A DNA stretch of 64,000 nucleotides from JBKEAJ01 sp047975005 (GCA_047975005.1 JBKECW010000093.1:1-64000), one strand, 5' to 3'; counted from the first letter of the stretch, positions 53,677 to 63,418 are shown. The notes: a model not told the origin generated them from the sequence alone. A program made the numbers and translations.

Positions 53677-54594
53677 ATGAACATTGAGAAAACAGAGAGA
53701 TATGTAAACCCCTTGACGGACTTCTGTTTCAAGAAGTTGTTTGGCACGGAGCTCAACAAGGACATATTGATTGATTTTTTGAATGACATTATCCCCGACC
53801 TGCCGCCCAATCACCGTATTAAGGACATCAGCTATAAGCCTACTGAGCATCTTCCTGATTTTGAATTTGACAGAAAGGCTATTTTTGATATTTATTGCGA
53901 GGGTCAGAATGGTCATCGTTTCATTGTGGAGATGCAGAAATATTGGCAATTATTTTTCAAGGATCGTAGTATTTATTATTCTACTTATCCCATCCGCGAG
54001 CAGGCAGAGAGAGGCGAATGGAATTTTAAGCTGGATGCCGTTTATACAATTGGGATACTCGATTTTATGATAGACACTGAAGAAAGTAATCCTGAGCCTG
54101 TTCACAAAGTAGAGTTGAAGAACGAGCGTAACGAAATCTTTTTTGACAAGCTGATGTATGTCTATGTTGAGCTTCCCAAGTTTACAAAGCAGGAGCATGA
54201 GTTGCAGACTATGCGAGATAAGTGGCTCTTCACCCTGAAGAATTTGGTTTATTTGCAGGAGCGCCCACGGGCTTTGCAGGAGCGAGTGTTTGAAAAGATA
54301 TTCGAGGTAGCAGAGGTAGCAAAGTTCAATCATGCCGAGATGGAGGCTTATCAGAGCAGTCTTAAAAGCTTTAGAGACAACCACAATATTTATAAATCCA
54401 ACATAGAAAGAGCTTTGGAGGAAGGCGAGAAGAGAGGCGAGAAGAGAGGAATCAAGAAAGGCGAGAATAAGAAGGCAGAGCAGACTGCACTACGCATGAT
54501 AGCAAAAGGTTATGACAATACCACCATACACGAACTCACGGGGCTTAGCACTGCGAAGATAGAGAAGCTGAGAGCATCAATCAGTGCTCAGTGA
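53677..54594 (+). CDS. Rpn family PD-(D/E)XK nuclease / putative transposase
   Basis: The 305-residue protein has the PD-(D/E)XK nuclease core typical of Rpn/YhgA-like proteins: NPLTDFCFKKLFGTE, IFDIYCEG (acidic D), FIVEMQK (E-x-Q) and a following catalytic region, then a charged coiled coil (EEGEKRGEKRGIKKGE) and a C-terminal helix-turn-helix-like end (MIAKGYDNTTIHELTG). The family is tied to recombination and to DNA rearrangement. A TATCTTTG -7 box is at 53645-53652. The gene follows a repeat-dense gap. Confidence 0.9.
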   Translation: MNIEKTERYVNPLTDFCFKKLFGTELNKDILIDFLNDIIPDLPPNHRIKDISYKPTEHLPDFEFDRKAIFDIYCEGQNGHRFIVEMQKYWQLFFKDRSIYYSTYPIREQAERGEWNFKLDAVYTIGILDFMIDTEESNPEPVHKVELKNERNEIFFDKLMYVYVELPKFTKQEHELQTMRDKWLFTLKNLVYLQERPRALQERVFEKIFEVAEVAKFNHAEMEAYQSSLKSFRDNHNIYKSNIERALEEGEKRGEKRGIKKGENKKAEQTALRMIAKGYDNTTIHELTGLSTAKIEKLRASISAQ

Positions 54595-54674
54595 TGAGTG
54601 AGAAAAGAAGCGTCGAAGAGAAAGACAGACTGAAGAGGAAACGATTTGATGATTAGATAATTTTATAATAAAAA

Positions 54675-55484
54675 ATGAAGGACATGAATAGCTATTTATC
54701 CAAAAATCTGAGAATCCAAAAATCTATGTATCCAAGTGCTAGAACAACTCTCATTCTCATGACATTGTTAATAATCGGTGCATGTACAGACACTTCCACC
54801 ACTCCAATTGTAATCGGACATCGAGGAGCAGCGGGGCATACGATGGAGAACAGTTTGCCCTCAATACAGAAAGCTATCGATTTAGGAGCGGATGCTGTTG
54901 AGATTGATGTTTTTAAAATCTCCGACGGTACTATTGTGGTGTTTCACGACAACACCCTAGACCGTCTTACCGAGCATACCGGCTCGATTGAAAACCTCAA
55001 CAAAAGCGATCTCGACACAGTACTATTAAAAGGCGGCATAAAGATTCCGACTTTGGAGGAGGTCTTGGATTTGATAGACAAGAAGATTATGTTGAACATT
55101 GAGCTTAAAGGAGCAAACACTGCAAGCTCCGTAAATATCATAATAAAAAAGTATATTAGCGAGAAAGGCTGGACAAACAGCGACTTCATCATATCAAGTT
55201 TCAAGTGGGACGAGTTAGAGGAAATGAGAAGTCTCAACCCCGACATTCCCATTGGCATACTGACAAGCGATGACATAGACGGAGCACTTATAGAGGCAGA
55301 GAAAGTCAATGCGAAAACAATACACCCAAATTTTAAGAAACTGAATGAAGTTAATATTAAATCTATGCACTCTAAAGGTTGCTTAATATATGCATGGACG
55401 GTCAACGAAATTTCCGATATAGCAGAATTAACGGGGCTTGGAATTGATGGAATAATTACAGACTACCCCGACAGAGTGAAGTAA
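54675..55484 (+). CDS. Glycerophosphodiester phosphodiesterase (lipoprotein)
   Basis: The 269-residue enzyme hydrolyses glycerophosphodiesters to glycerol 3-phosphate and alcohol. Motifs of the GDPD family are visible: GHRGAAGHTMENS, VEIDVF, VFHDNTLDR, ELKG and the C-terminal VNEISD..GIITDYP. A lipobox (IIGAC) makes it a lipoprotein. The start is uncertain: 54675 gives a 17-residue leader before the signal peptide, and the ATG at 54726 is a good alternative. Confidence 0.88.
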   Translation: MKDMNSYLSKNLRIQKSMYPSARTTLILMTLLIIGACTDTSTTPIVIGHRGAAGHTMENSLPSIQKAIDLGADAVEIDVFKISDGTIVVFHDNTLDRLTEHTGSIENLNKSDLDTVLLKGGIKIPTLEEVLDLIDKKIMLNIELKGANTASSVNIIIKKYISEKGWTNSDFIISSFKWDELEEMRSLNPDIPIGILTSDDIDGALIEAEKVNAKTIHPNFKKLNEVNIKSMHSKGCLIYAWTVNEISDIAELTGLGIDGIITDYPDRVK

Positions 55485-55518
55485 CAGAACGTTAAAATTT
55501 CCCAAACTTCATATTTTC

Positions 55519-55532
55519 GTAACAATTGTTAC
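55519..55532 (+). promoter_or_regulatory. Palindrome upstream of the nrf operon
   Basis: GTAACAATTGTTAC is a perfect 14-base palindrome 84 bases before the ATG of the first gene, in the form expected of a Crp/Fnr-family operator. It differs in sequence from the hcp palindrome. No clear TAnnTTTG follows, so the promoter itself is not located. Confidence 0.5.
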
Positions 55533-55615
55533 AGAGCATTGTAAGAAATCATCATACATTGCGATATTATTTTAGACAAACGCGATTTTTCGCAATAAAC
55601 TTATAGTCAATTATT

Positions 55616-56881
55616 ATGAATAAAATTTTACTTTTGGTTGGAACACTCATCTTATTCACGAGCACAGGTTTAGCTCAAGGTGAGAAGTTCACATTAAGCG
55701 GTACTATCAGACCGAGGTACGAACTCAGAGACGGCTACAAAAGCATGCTGAATGACAATGACAAGGCATCTAACTTCATTTCGCAAAGAACACGTTTAAA
55801 CGCACTTTACAACGACGGCAAAGTTGGTGCAAAACTGGTTATTCAGGACATCAGCACATGGGGCGACAAGGGACAACTAGCCACAGGCGACAGCAATGGG
55901 CTTGGACTACACGAAGCATGGGCGAGCTATCAATTTGTTGATGGTTTTGGCTTTAAAGCTGGTAGGCAAGAGCTAAACTACGATGATGTCAGAATTTTAG
56001 GAAATGTAGACTGGGCGCAACAGGCAAGAAGCCACGATGCCCTCTTATTTCAATTCACCAAAGTTCAAAATTTCAAACTTGATTTAGGTATTGCCTACAA
56101 CAGAGAAAGCGAACAAAACACAAACACCAATTACGCGGTACCTGGCTACAAGGCGATGCAATTTTTGTGGGCAAACTATCAATCTGACAAGTTTTACGGC
56201 AGTTTCTTATTCTTGAACAACGGAGTACAAGATTCCACGAAAACCGATTTAACAATCAGATACAGTCAGACTGTCGGGTTTTATCTAAAATCAAAGAATT
56301 TAGACGGCTGGGGATATAGTGCTTCTGCGTATTATCAGGGAGGCAAGCTCAAAGGCGACACAAAACTTTCGGCTTACTATTTTGCGGCAAGTCTAAACAA
56401 AAGGATTGCACAAAATTTCAGTGGAACACTTGGTTTTGAAGTGTTATCGGGCAACGACGAAGGTAGCACCGACACCAAGAACAAAGCATTTACTCCACTC
56501 TACGGAACAAATCATAAGTTCAACGGGCACATGGACTACTTCTACGTAGGAAATCACGGCAACAGTGTTGGACTAGGAGATTATTACCTAACTCTCAAGT
56601 ACTCAAAAAACAAATTTACGACAGCCTTGACAGGACACTATTTCACAAGCATGGGCGATGTTCTTGACAATAACGACAAGGTGATGGACGACTACTTAGG
56701 TTTTGAGCTAGACTGGATGATTGGATACAAATTTACAGACAACTTCAACCTATCGGCAGGTTACTCACGCATGTTTGCAGGCGATGCCCTCAAGCAGCTA
56801 AAAAGTGGAGGCACTTCAAGAGACGACGCAAATTGGGCATATATAATGTTAAGTTTCACTCCTAAATTCCTGAGCCTATGA
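55616..56881 (+). CDS. Porin-like outer-membrane protein of the nrf operon
   Basis: The 421-residue product has a signal peptide (LILFTSTGLAQ) and an alginate-export/porin-type barrel: GTIRPRYELRDGYK, ISQRTRLNALY, FKAGRQELNYDDVRILG, with aromatic strand ends and a terminal PKFLSL. Its ATGA overlap with nrfH ties it to nitrite reduction, perhaps as a channel for nitrite or ammonium. The role is inference. Confidence 0.82.
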   Translation: MNKILLLVGTLILFTSTGLAQGEKFTLSGTIRPRYELRDGYKSMLNDNDKASNFISQRTRLNALYNDGKVGAKLVIQDISTWGDKGQLATGDSNGLGLHEAWASYQFVDGFGFKAGRQELNYDDVRILGNVDWAQQARSHDALLFQFTKVQNFKLDLGIAYNRESEQNTNTNYAVPGYKAMQFLWANYQSDKFYGSFLFLNNGVQDSTKTDLTIRYSQTVGFYLKSKNLDGWGYSASAYYQGGKLKGDTKLSAYYFAASLNKRIAQNFSGTLGFEVLSGNDEGSTDTKNKAFTPLYGTNHKFNGHMDYFYVGNHGNSVGLGDYYLTLKYSKNKFTTALTGHYFTSMGDVLDNNDKVMDDYLGFELDWMIGYKFTDNFNLSAGYSRMFAGDALKQLKSGGTSRDDANWAYIMLSFTPKFLSL

Positions 56882-57459
56882 TAAAACTATTCAACATACC
56901 AAAGTCTTGGCGACTACCATTCACCATATTGTTTGGTATACTTGGCGGCTTGCTCGTCTACACTTTCTACATGTCGAGGGCATGGTCTTATGCGTCCGAC
57001 GACCCTGCGGCATGTGTCAACTGCCACGTCATGCAATCGCAGTATGCATCGTGGTTTCACAGCTCGCATAGGGAAAGGGCAAATTGCAATGATTGCCATG
57101 TTCCGCACGACAATGTATTCAACAAGTATGCATTTAAGGCGATGGACGGGCTTTATCATTCCTATGTATTTTCGACAAGACAAGAGCCGCAAGTAATACG
57201 AGCCAAGGAAGCGAGTTCCGGTGTAATAATGGACAATTGCATAAGGTGTCATTCAGATTTAAACACCACCATTGTAAACACTGGCATGGTCTGCTTCAAG
57301 GACACAAAAGAAGGAAATGGCAAGGCGTGTTGGGATTGCCACAGAGATGTAGCACACGGCGAGATAAGTAATCTTGCATCTGCCCCCAACGCCATCGTAC
57401 CACTTCCTGAGTCTCCGGTACCGGATTGGTTAAGGAAAAGAATGAAAGAAGAAAAATAA
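56878..57459 (+). CDS. nrfH: Cytochrome c nitrite reductase small subunit NrfH
   Basis: The 193-residue quinol-oxidising subunit has one N-terminal membrane anchor and four heme c motifs: CVNCH 46-50, CNDCH 70-74, CIRCH 121-125 and CWDCH 151-155. It passes electrons from menaquinol to NrfA. Overlaps the barrel gene by four bases and precedes nrfA by 13. Confidence 0.96.
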   Translation: MIKLFNIPKSWRLPFTILFGILGGLLVYTFYMSRAWSYASDDPAACVNCHVMQSQYASWFHSSHRERANCNDCHVPHDNVFNKYAFKAMDGLYHSYVFSTRQEPQVIRAKEASSGVIMDNCIRCHSDLNTTIVNTGMVCFKDTKEGNGKACWDCHRDVAHGEISNLASAPNAIVPLPESPVPDWLRKRMKEEK

Positions 57460-57472
57460 AACACGAAATATT

Positions 57473-58960
57473 ATGAGTAAAGAAAATTCCAAGAAATTAG
57501 GTAAAACACAAACAATATTACTTTTTTGTTTGGTGGCAGTTGTTGTATTCCTTTTGGGGATACTAGCAGCATCAATCACAGAGAGACGTTCCGAAGTTGC
57601 GGGTATTTACAGCCAAGGTCAAAAAGTTAAGATTGAAGGCATTGAAGCACGCAACCGCTTGTGGGGAGAGAACTATCCTCGCGAGTACGAAACATGGGAG
57701 AACACAAAACTTATGGACTTCAAAAGCAAGCACATGAGCAACCACTTGGAAGATGCGCTAGGTCAGCGTCCTGACATGGTTGTACTATGGGCAGGCTATG
57801 GTTTTGCCAAAGACTACAATGCACCGAGAGGACACTTTTATGCTGTTGAGGATGTGAGGAACACGCTTCGCACGGGAGGACCAAAGGGCGAAGAAGACGG
57901 ACCTATGCCGGCAGCATGTTGGACTTGTAAATCTCCCGACGTGCCAAGATTAATGAACGAGATGGGCATCAATGAGTTTTACAATCACAAATGGGCAGCA
58001 CACGGCGAGCAAATTGTGAACCCAATAGGATGTGCCGACTGTCATGATCCGGAAACAATGAATTTGCAGATATCACGTCCTGCACTTATCGAAGCATTCG
58101 AACGTCAAGGTAAAGACATCACAAAAGCAACACATCAGGAGATGCGTTCTTTGGTTTGCGCTCAGTGCCACGTGGAGTACTATTTCTCAAAAGAAGGCAA
58201 TGTGGTAACATTCCCATGGGACAGTGGTTTCACGGTTGAGGCGATGGAAAAATATTATGACAATATTGATTTTGTAGACTGGACACACAAGCTAAGCAAA
58301 ACACCGATGTTAAAAGCTCAGCACCCTGACTACGAAATATTCAAAATGGGACCACACGCCGAAAGAGGCGTATCGTGTGCCGACTGCCACATGCCTTACA
58401 TGGCAGACGGAGCGGTTAAATTCACCGATCACCATTTGGTAAGCCCATTGAGAAACATGGAGCGCACGTGTTTGACTTGTCATAAAGAAACTCCCGATCA
58501 ACTAATGCAGCTTGTGTACACAAGACAAGAAAAAGCATTTGAGTTAAGAAATAGATTGGAGGAATTATTGACCGATGCACACTTTGAAGCAAAATATGCA
58601 TGGGACAACGGAGCAACAGATGCACAAATGAAAGAATCTCTTAGACTTATCCGCCAAGCACAATGGCGTTGGGACTTTGGAGTAGCATCGCACGGAGCAT
58701 CCTTCCACGCCCCACAAGAGACCGAAAGGATATTGGCACATGGCATAGACAGGGCACATGATGCACGCAGAGCTATCAGAGAAGTTTTCTATGCTCTGAA
58801 CATTCAAGACAGCTACAAAAAGCCTGTTTACGCAAACAAAGCTGAGGCACAGAAGATTATCGGCTTAGACATGGACAAATTGAAAACAGAAAAGAAAGAA
58901 TTTCTTGAAACAGTTGTTCCGAAGTGGCTTGCAGATGCAGAAGCAAACAACAGACTATAA
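57473..58960 (+). CDS. nrfA: Cytochrome c nitrite reductase NrfA
   Basis: The 495-residue catalytic subunit reduces nitrite to ammonium with six electrons. It has the unusual active-site motif CWTCK (149-153) and four CXXCH motifs at 187-191, 229-233, 302-306 and 333-337, and the residues of the catalytic pocket (Y after CAQCHVE, H in QHPDYE). The single N-terminal hydrophobic segment is a signal or anchor. Length is normal for pentaheme NrfA. Confidence 0.97.
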   Translation: MSKENSKKLGKTQTILLFCLVAVVVFLLGILAASITERRSEVAGIYSQGQKVKIEGIEARNRLWGENYPREYETWENTKLMDFKSKHMSNHLEDALGQRPDMVVLWAGYGFAKDYNAPRGHFYAVEDVRNTLRTGGPKGEEDGPMPAACWTCKSPDVPRLMNEMGINEFYNHKWAAHGEQIVNPIGCADCHDPETMNLQISRPALIEAFERQGKDITKATHQEMRSLVCAQCHVEYYFSKEGNVVTFPWDSGFTVEAMEKYYDNIDFVDWTHKLSKTPMLKAQHPDYEIFKMGPHAERGVSCADCHMPYMADGAVKFTDHHLVSPLRNMERTCLTCHKETPDQLMQLVYTRQEKAFELRNRLEELLTDAHFEAKYAWDNGATDAQMKESLRLIRQAQWRWDFGVASHGASFHAPQETERILAHGIDRAHDARRAIREVFYALNIQDSYKKPVYANKAEAQKIIGLDMDKLKTEKKEFLETVVPKWLADAEANNRL

Positions 58961-59014
58961 GCCACAGAACAGTACTGATTTAGTCTATATTTAAATTAAT
59001 ACTCAAATATCTCT

Positions 59015-59047
59015 AAACAAGGCAGCTCATAGGGTTGCCTTGTTTTT
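59015..59047 (+). terminator. Terminator between nrfA and the heme-attachment genes
   Basis: Stem AAACAAGGCA with complement TGCCTTGTTT, 10 bp, 11-base loop, then TT. It lies 54 bases after the nrfA stop and 14 before the next ATG, so it may attenuate or split the transcript. Confidence 0.65.
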
Positions 59048-59060
59048 AATTAAAAACTTA

Positions 59061-60338
59061 ATGTCCGAAATAACAAACAACAAACCACACAAACTAGGCT
59101 TAAAGAGCAGTCTTTTAATTTGCTTGGCAATAGCGGTAATAGGAGTTATATTGCAGATGAGTTTTGGTGCTTTCAACATCGAAATACTTGCACGTCCGGC
59201 AGGAATACTACCTATCCCCATACACTTGGTTTTGCTGTCGCTCATAATAGTTACAGCAATAATACTAGTTATCATCCTACAAGACAACAAGCTAGGCGCA
59301 TTCTTATCGGGTGGCAATGCTGCACTGAGTTCTATTATAAGCTTCGCTATTCTTGCGCTGATACTCGGCATCACCACACAGTATGCTCATCCCCACCCTA
59401 GCGATTTGGCAGGGAAGTTGGGCATAAGAAACATGACTAGCTTTTGGCCTTTTGTTCTAATCTATGCCTACCTGCTAATCTGCTTGGTATTTGCCATTAT
59501 AAAAAGGCTGACCAAAGGTTTTTCAATAAAAAATATCGGTTTCTTTTTCAATCATACCGGCTTATTATTCATGCTCTATTTTATAGGTGCAGGAGCATCG
59601 CAAGTGTCGCAATACTCAATCACGACAAGGGAGGGAGAAACAGAATGGAGAGCTACACACAGCAAAACAGGCGAAGTTGAAGAACTTCCCATTGCAATAA
59701 ATCTAAAAGACTTTGTGATGGAAGAATACCCACCGAAGTTGGCGGTAGTACATCGCCGAACGGGAAAAGTACAGCCCGAGAGTTTGCCCGAATACTTTGA
59801 CATTGACACTGTAAGAAACAAAGGGAAATTATTACATTGGGAGATAGAGATTGAGAAGTTTCTTCCGATGGCAGTACGCAAGGATTCGGTAGAATACGAA
59901 ACCTTGCCGATGCCTGGAGCATGTCCTGCTAGTCTTGTGAAAGTTCACGACACAAAGTTGAACAAAGACTATACATCATGGATAAGCAGTGGCAACAACT
60001 TACAACTATATAAATTTTTACCTTTAGGCGATTCTTTGGTTTTAGCAATGACACAAGCAGAGCCAAAGCGTTTCTATTCGGATGTTGATGTTTATTTAAA
60101 AAGCGGAGAAACTATCACCAATAAAAGAATAGAAGTCAACAAGCCTATGGTAGCAGGAGACTGGATGATTTATCAGTCTGACTACGACAAAGCACTTGGC
60201 ATCTCTTCCATCACAAGTATTTTTGATTTGGTCTACGACCCTTGGCGCAACTACGAATATATATCTATCATACTACTCACCATCGGCACTGTCTTCATGT
60301 TTTGGCGCAGCAAGCCCTCAAAAAGCAACAAATTATGA
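59061..60338 (+). CDS. ccs1: Cytochrome c biogenesis protein ResB-like (Ccs1)
   Basis: The 425-residue membrane protein has four hydrophobic segments near the N-terminus, a large outside loop (ITTREGETEWRATHSKTG.., ending PMVAGDWMIYQSDYD) and a last helix. It belongs to system II cytochrome c maturation, where ResB and CcsA carry heme across the membrane and attach it to CXXCH. The ATG at 59061 is used; TTG 59040 is rejected. Its stop overlaps the ccsA ATG (ATGA). Confidence 0.88.
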   Translation: MSEITNNKPHKLGLKSSLLICLAIAVIGVILQMSFGAFNIEILARPAGILPIPIHLVLLSLIIVTAIILVIILQDNKLGAFLSGGNAALSSIISFAILALILGITTQYAHPHPSDLAGKLGIRNMTSFWPFVLIYAYLLICLVFAIIKRLTKGFSIKNIGFFFNHTGLLFMLYFIGAGASQVSQYSITTREGETEWRATHSKTGEVEELPIAINLKDFVMEEYPPKLAVVHRRTGKVQPESLPEYFDIDTVRNKGKLLHWEIEIEKFLPMAVRKDSVEYETLPMPGACPASLVKVHDTKLNKDYTSWISSGNNLQLYKFLPLGDSLVLAMTQAEPKRFYSDVDVYLKSGETITNKRIEVNKPMVAGDWMIYQSDYDKALGISSITSIFDLVYDPWRNYEYISIILLTIGTVFMFWRSKPSKSNKL

Positions 60339-61117
60339 TTTGGGAAAATTACATCATCATCGCCATCTCGACCATACTATTTTTAGTATCAGGCAGTTTA
60401 CTTGTATTTTTCAGAAAGAAACATCAAAAGCTAGGCAATATACTTTATCTTTTGGGCGTGATTATCATAACATCGTTTGTAATAGTAATGTGGAACACTC
60501 TACAACGTCCACCGATGCGTACGATGGGAGAAACTCGACTTTGGTATGCCATATTTTTAACTGCAATAGGCTATCTTATTTATAAAATATGGGATTACAA
60601 GTGGATACTAACATACTCTGCGCTTGTGAGCAGCGTATTTTTGTTGGTAAATGTCTTTAAGCCTGAGATTCAGAGTAAAAACCTTATGCCTGCCTTGCAG
60701 AGTCCTTGGTTCATACCACACGTAAGTGTATATATAATGTCCTATGCCATGCTGGGGGCAGCAACGCTGATGAGTATCTACAGCTTGCATAAGAAAAATT
60801 ACAACAATGAATTTATAGTCAAGATTGACGACATCGTTTACATCGGCTCAGGGATGTTGTTGTTGGGAATGCTTATGGGCGCACTATGGGCAAAGGAAGT
60901 ATGGTGTCATTTTTGGTCGTGGGATCCAAAAGAGACCTGGGCTTTCGTAACCTTCGCCGTATATATGCTTTATGTACATTGGCGCAAGAGTAAGCCTTTA
61001 AAAAGACGTGAAGCGATGATTATTCTGATAATTGCTTTTGTATGTCTGATGATTACGTGGAAGGGAGTTAATTATCTTCCGTCTGCCAAAGCGAGTATGC
61101 ACACCTACTTCAATTAA
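60335..61117 (+). CDS. ccsA: Cytochrome c biogenesis protein CcsA (CcmC/CcsA family)
   Basis: The 260-residue heme-handling protein has about eight helices, the tryptophan-rich WWD-type motif at 190-201 (WCHFWSWDPKETW) and conserved histidines H129 and H192 for heme. It completes the two-protein system II for NrfHA assembly. The start at 60335 is set by the ATGA overlap with the upstream gene. Confidence 0.92.
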   Translation: MIWENYIIIAISTILFLVSGSLLVFFRKKHQKLGNILYLLGVIIITSFVIVMWNTLQRPPMRTMGETRLWYAIFLTAIGYLIYKIWDYKWILTYSALVSSVFLLVNVFKPEIQSKNLMPALQSPWFIPHVSVYIMSYAMLGAATLMSIYSLHKKNYNNEFIVKIDDIVYIGSGMLLLGMLMGALWAKEVWCHFWSWDPKETWAFVTFAVYMLYVHWRKSKPLKRREAMIILIIAFVCLMITWKGVNYLPSAKASMHTYFN

Positions 61118-61141
61118 AAGAGCAAGATTTGGTACACCTAA

Positions 61142-61175
61142 AAAGGCTCCCCACAGGAAGTGAGGAGCCTTTTTT
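61142..61175. terminator. Two-way terminator after ccsA
   Basis: AAAGGCTCC with complement GGAGCCTTT, near-perfect stem of about 13 bp over a short loop, followed by TTTTTTT; it separates the convergent ccsA and barrel genes. Confidence 0.85.
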
Positions 61176-61193
61176 TAGTAAAATATTTTCTCT

Positions 61194-61772
61194 CTACAAG
61201 AACTTAAAGCCTACCACAGCCATAATTTGGTTAGAGCTCAAGTTGAAGTTTTTATTTACACTTCCCTGAAAAGCACCTCTAAGCCCAAAAGCAAAGGAGC
61301 CTACATCAAGTCCTAATCCATATTGCAGACCGTAGTAATTACTCTTGAAGTCGGCATAGCTATCCATATCCGTACCGTCGAGTTTTCCATTATCTCCAAC
61401 GTTGAAAGAAAACACAGGACCTGCCACGGCAGAAAGTCGAAGCATTCCAACGTTTAGGATATCGTAGCCCAAAAGAACGGGAATATCGAAGCTGTTGTAG
61501 TTTACGTCAAACTCTCCAAAGCCAACATCTACCGCTTGTTTTGCAAAAGTATAATATGCCTCAGGCTGAACAAAGAAGCTACCAACAATGCCAAGTCGTG
61601 CAAATGCACCGACACCGTACCCCATTGTACCCTCACCGCTAAAACTCTCAGCTGCTTTGTAATTAGCAAACCTAGCACTAACCCGTATTCCTAAATCGAA
61701 TTTATCCTGAGCTTGCAGACTACCTACGCCAATCAATAGCATAGAGCATAACCAAAGAATCCTTTTCATCAT
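61194..61772 (-). CDS. Small outer-membrane beta-barrel protein
   Basis: The 192-residue protein has a signal peptide (LCSMLLIGVGSLQAQ) and an eight-strand barrel of the PF13568/OmpW-like type: DLGIRVSARFANY, GVGAFARLGIVG, FDIPVLLGYDIL, YGLGLDVGSFAFGLRG and a terminal VVGFKFL. It lies 21 bases after pyk and is probably cotranscribed with it. Function unknown. Confidence 0.85.
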   Translation of the reverse strand: MMKRILWLCSMLLIGVGSLQAQDKFDLGIRVSARFANYKAAESFSGEGTMGYGVGAFARLGIVGSFFVQPEAYYTFAKQAVDVGFGEFDVNYNSFDIPVLLGYDILNVGMLRLSAVAGPVFSFNVGDNGKLDGTDMDSYADFKSNYYGLQYGLGLDVGSFAFGLRGAFQGSVNKNFNLSSNQIMAVVGFKFL

Positions 61773-61793
61773 AACATTTATTTTTTAAGTTAA

Positions 61794-63203
61794 TTATTTC
61801 TTAGTCAGTGAATCCACATCGGAGATTTCTACAAAAGTAGTTCCTCCTCCGACACCAAAGCTACCACCAGCATAGACTACTCTATCTTTTTTATCGAGTA
61901 CCTTATCATCCACCAATCTATCCAATGCAGCCTTCACAGTTTTTTCTTTATTTTTCTTCGGACTCTCAGTAAACGGAAAAACGCCATAAGATATTGTCAA
62001 CTTGCGCATAACACTTTCATTGTAGCACATGGCGTATACAGGCTTAACACCTCTAAAAGCAGAGATATATCTTGCGGTTTTCCCCGACAGCGTATTTGTC
62101 ACAATTGCCTTTGCATCAAGGCTTTCTGAAGACTTGACAGCAAATTCGGCAAGATGAGCAGCCACATCATCACTATCAGTATTTGGAATTATATCATTTC
62201 TTTTATCCTTACTTTTCTCAACTTCCTTAGCGATTTTAGACATAAGTCTCACCGCCTCCACTGGGTATTTACCATAGGCAGTTTCGCCACTAAGCATAAT
62301 TGCATCGGTACGCGAGAATATTGCAGTGGCAATGTCGCTCACTTCTGCTCTTGTGGGGCGCGGGTTTTCAATCATAGTGTGCAACATCTGCGTAGCAATA
62401 ATAACAATCTTACTGCGTTCCACGCACTTACGCACCAACTCCACTTGATACACAGGTAGTTTTTCGGCAGGCACTTCAATACCCAAATCGCCACGAGCAA
62501 CCATAATACCGTATGCACTGTCAAGAATTTCATCAATATTCTTTACGCCTTGCTCATTTTCTATTTTTGCAATAATTTTAGCGTCGCTCCCCTCCTCGTT
62601 TAGAATTTTCTGCACTGCGTCGACATCAGCCTTAGACCTCACAAATGAGTGAGCAATAAAATCTATTTTATTTCTTGCGGCGAAGCGTATATATTTGATA
62701 TCTTTTTCGGTAAGTGCAGGAAGGTCGAAATGACATTTCGGCACGTTTATGCTCTTTTTGTTCTTTATTGTTCCGATATTCTTAACGTCGCAGACAAGTT
62801 TATCGTCTTTTTTGTCCACCACTAGCAGTTCAGTCTCACCATCGTCAATAAGTATGCTGCTTCCTGCGGGAACGTCTTTGACAAAACCCGAATAATTTGT
62901 ACTGATAATATTATCTTTAGCCGACACCGCTTCATTGTCGTTAATTATCGTCACCCTATCTCCGATTTTGAGTTCCAGGGTATCTTCAGACACAGTTCTT
63001 ACTTCGGGACCTTTGGTATCAATCAACACTGCTATTTCTTCTGAAACTGCTCTGATATTGTTCAATAAGTTAAGTGCCGACTCCTCTGTAATATGAGCTG
63101 TGTTCATTCTTGCTACATTCATTCCCTCATCATAAAGAGAGCGAATAAAGTCGACCTCACATCTGATATCTGATATGGATGCAATAATCTTGGTGTACTT
63201 CAT
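61794..63203 (-). CDS. pyk: Pyruvate kinase
   Basis: The 469-residue enzyme makes pyruvate and ATP from phosphoenolpyruvate and ADP. Motifs visible: RMNTAH, DTKGPEVRT, the metal-binding KIENEQGVKNIDEIL and the GDLGIEVP motif, and MLSGETAYG. The C-terminal domain is present. It has its own promoter and starts at the ATG at 63203. The FBP-site features are not judged. Confidence 0.95.
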   Translation of the reverse strand: MKYTKIIASISDIRCEVDFIRSLYDEGMNVARMNTAHITEESALNLLNNIRAVSEEIAVLIDTKGPEVRTVSEDTLELKIGDRVTIINDNEAVSAKDNIISTNYSGFVKDVPAGSSILIDDGETELLVVDKKDDKLVCDVKNIGTIKNKKSINVPKCHFDLPALTEKDIKYIRFAARNKIDFIAHSFVRSKADVDAVQKILNEEGSDAKIIAKIENEQGVKNIDEILDSAYGIMVARGDLGIEVPAEKLPVYQVELVRKCVERSKIVIIATQMLHTMIENPRPTRAEVSDIATAIFSRTDAIMLSGETAYGKYPVEAVRLMSKIAKEVEKSKDKRNDIIPNTDSDDVAAHLAEFAVKSSESLDAKAIVTNTLSGKTARYISAFRGVKPVYAMCYNESVMRKLTISYGVFPFTESPKKNKEKTVKAALDRLVDDKVLDKKDRVVYAGGSFGVGGGTTFVEISDVDSLTKK

Positions 63204-63268
63204 TTATATGTATTTTAGTTGCTAGCCACTAGCTTTTATACTTTGGAAAAACTCTTCCAAAGTTGGCG

Positions 63269-63301
63269 CAAAATTATACAAAATATGCAGGTTTTGGCAA
63301 A
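63269..63301 (-). promoter_or_regulatory. Promoter of pyk
   Basis: On the minus strand TTTG (63301-63298) is 21 bases from TAATTTTG (63276-63269). The leader to the ATG at 63203 would be about 60 bases. Confidence 0.65.
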
Positions 63302-63418
63302 CATGTACTTTAAATTAATATTACTTTCCTGTCCTGGCATAATGATTTATTTGCTCCATAATGTTTTGTGTGGGTAAATATACTGTTTAACCGTATTGTC
63401 TCCTATCTTTAGTTTTGC

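Noticed and set aside
53950..54384. 144-codon minus-strand frame inside the Rpn gene
   Set aside because: Antisense shadow of the Rpn gene; no signal or domain.
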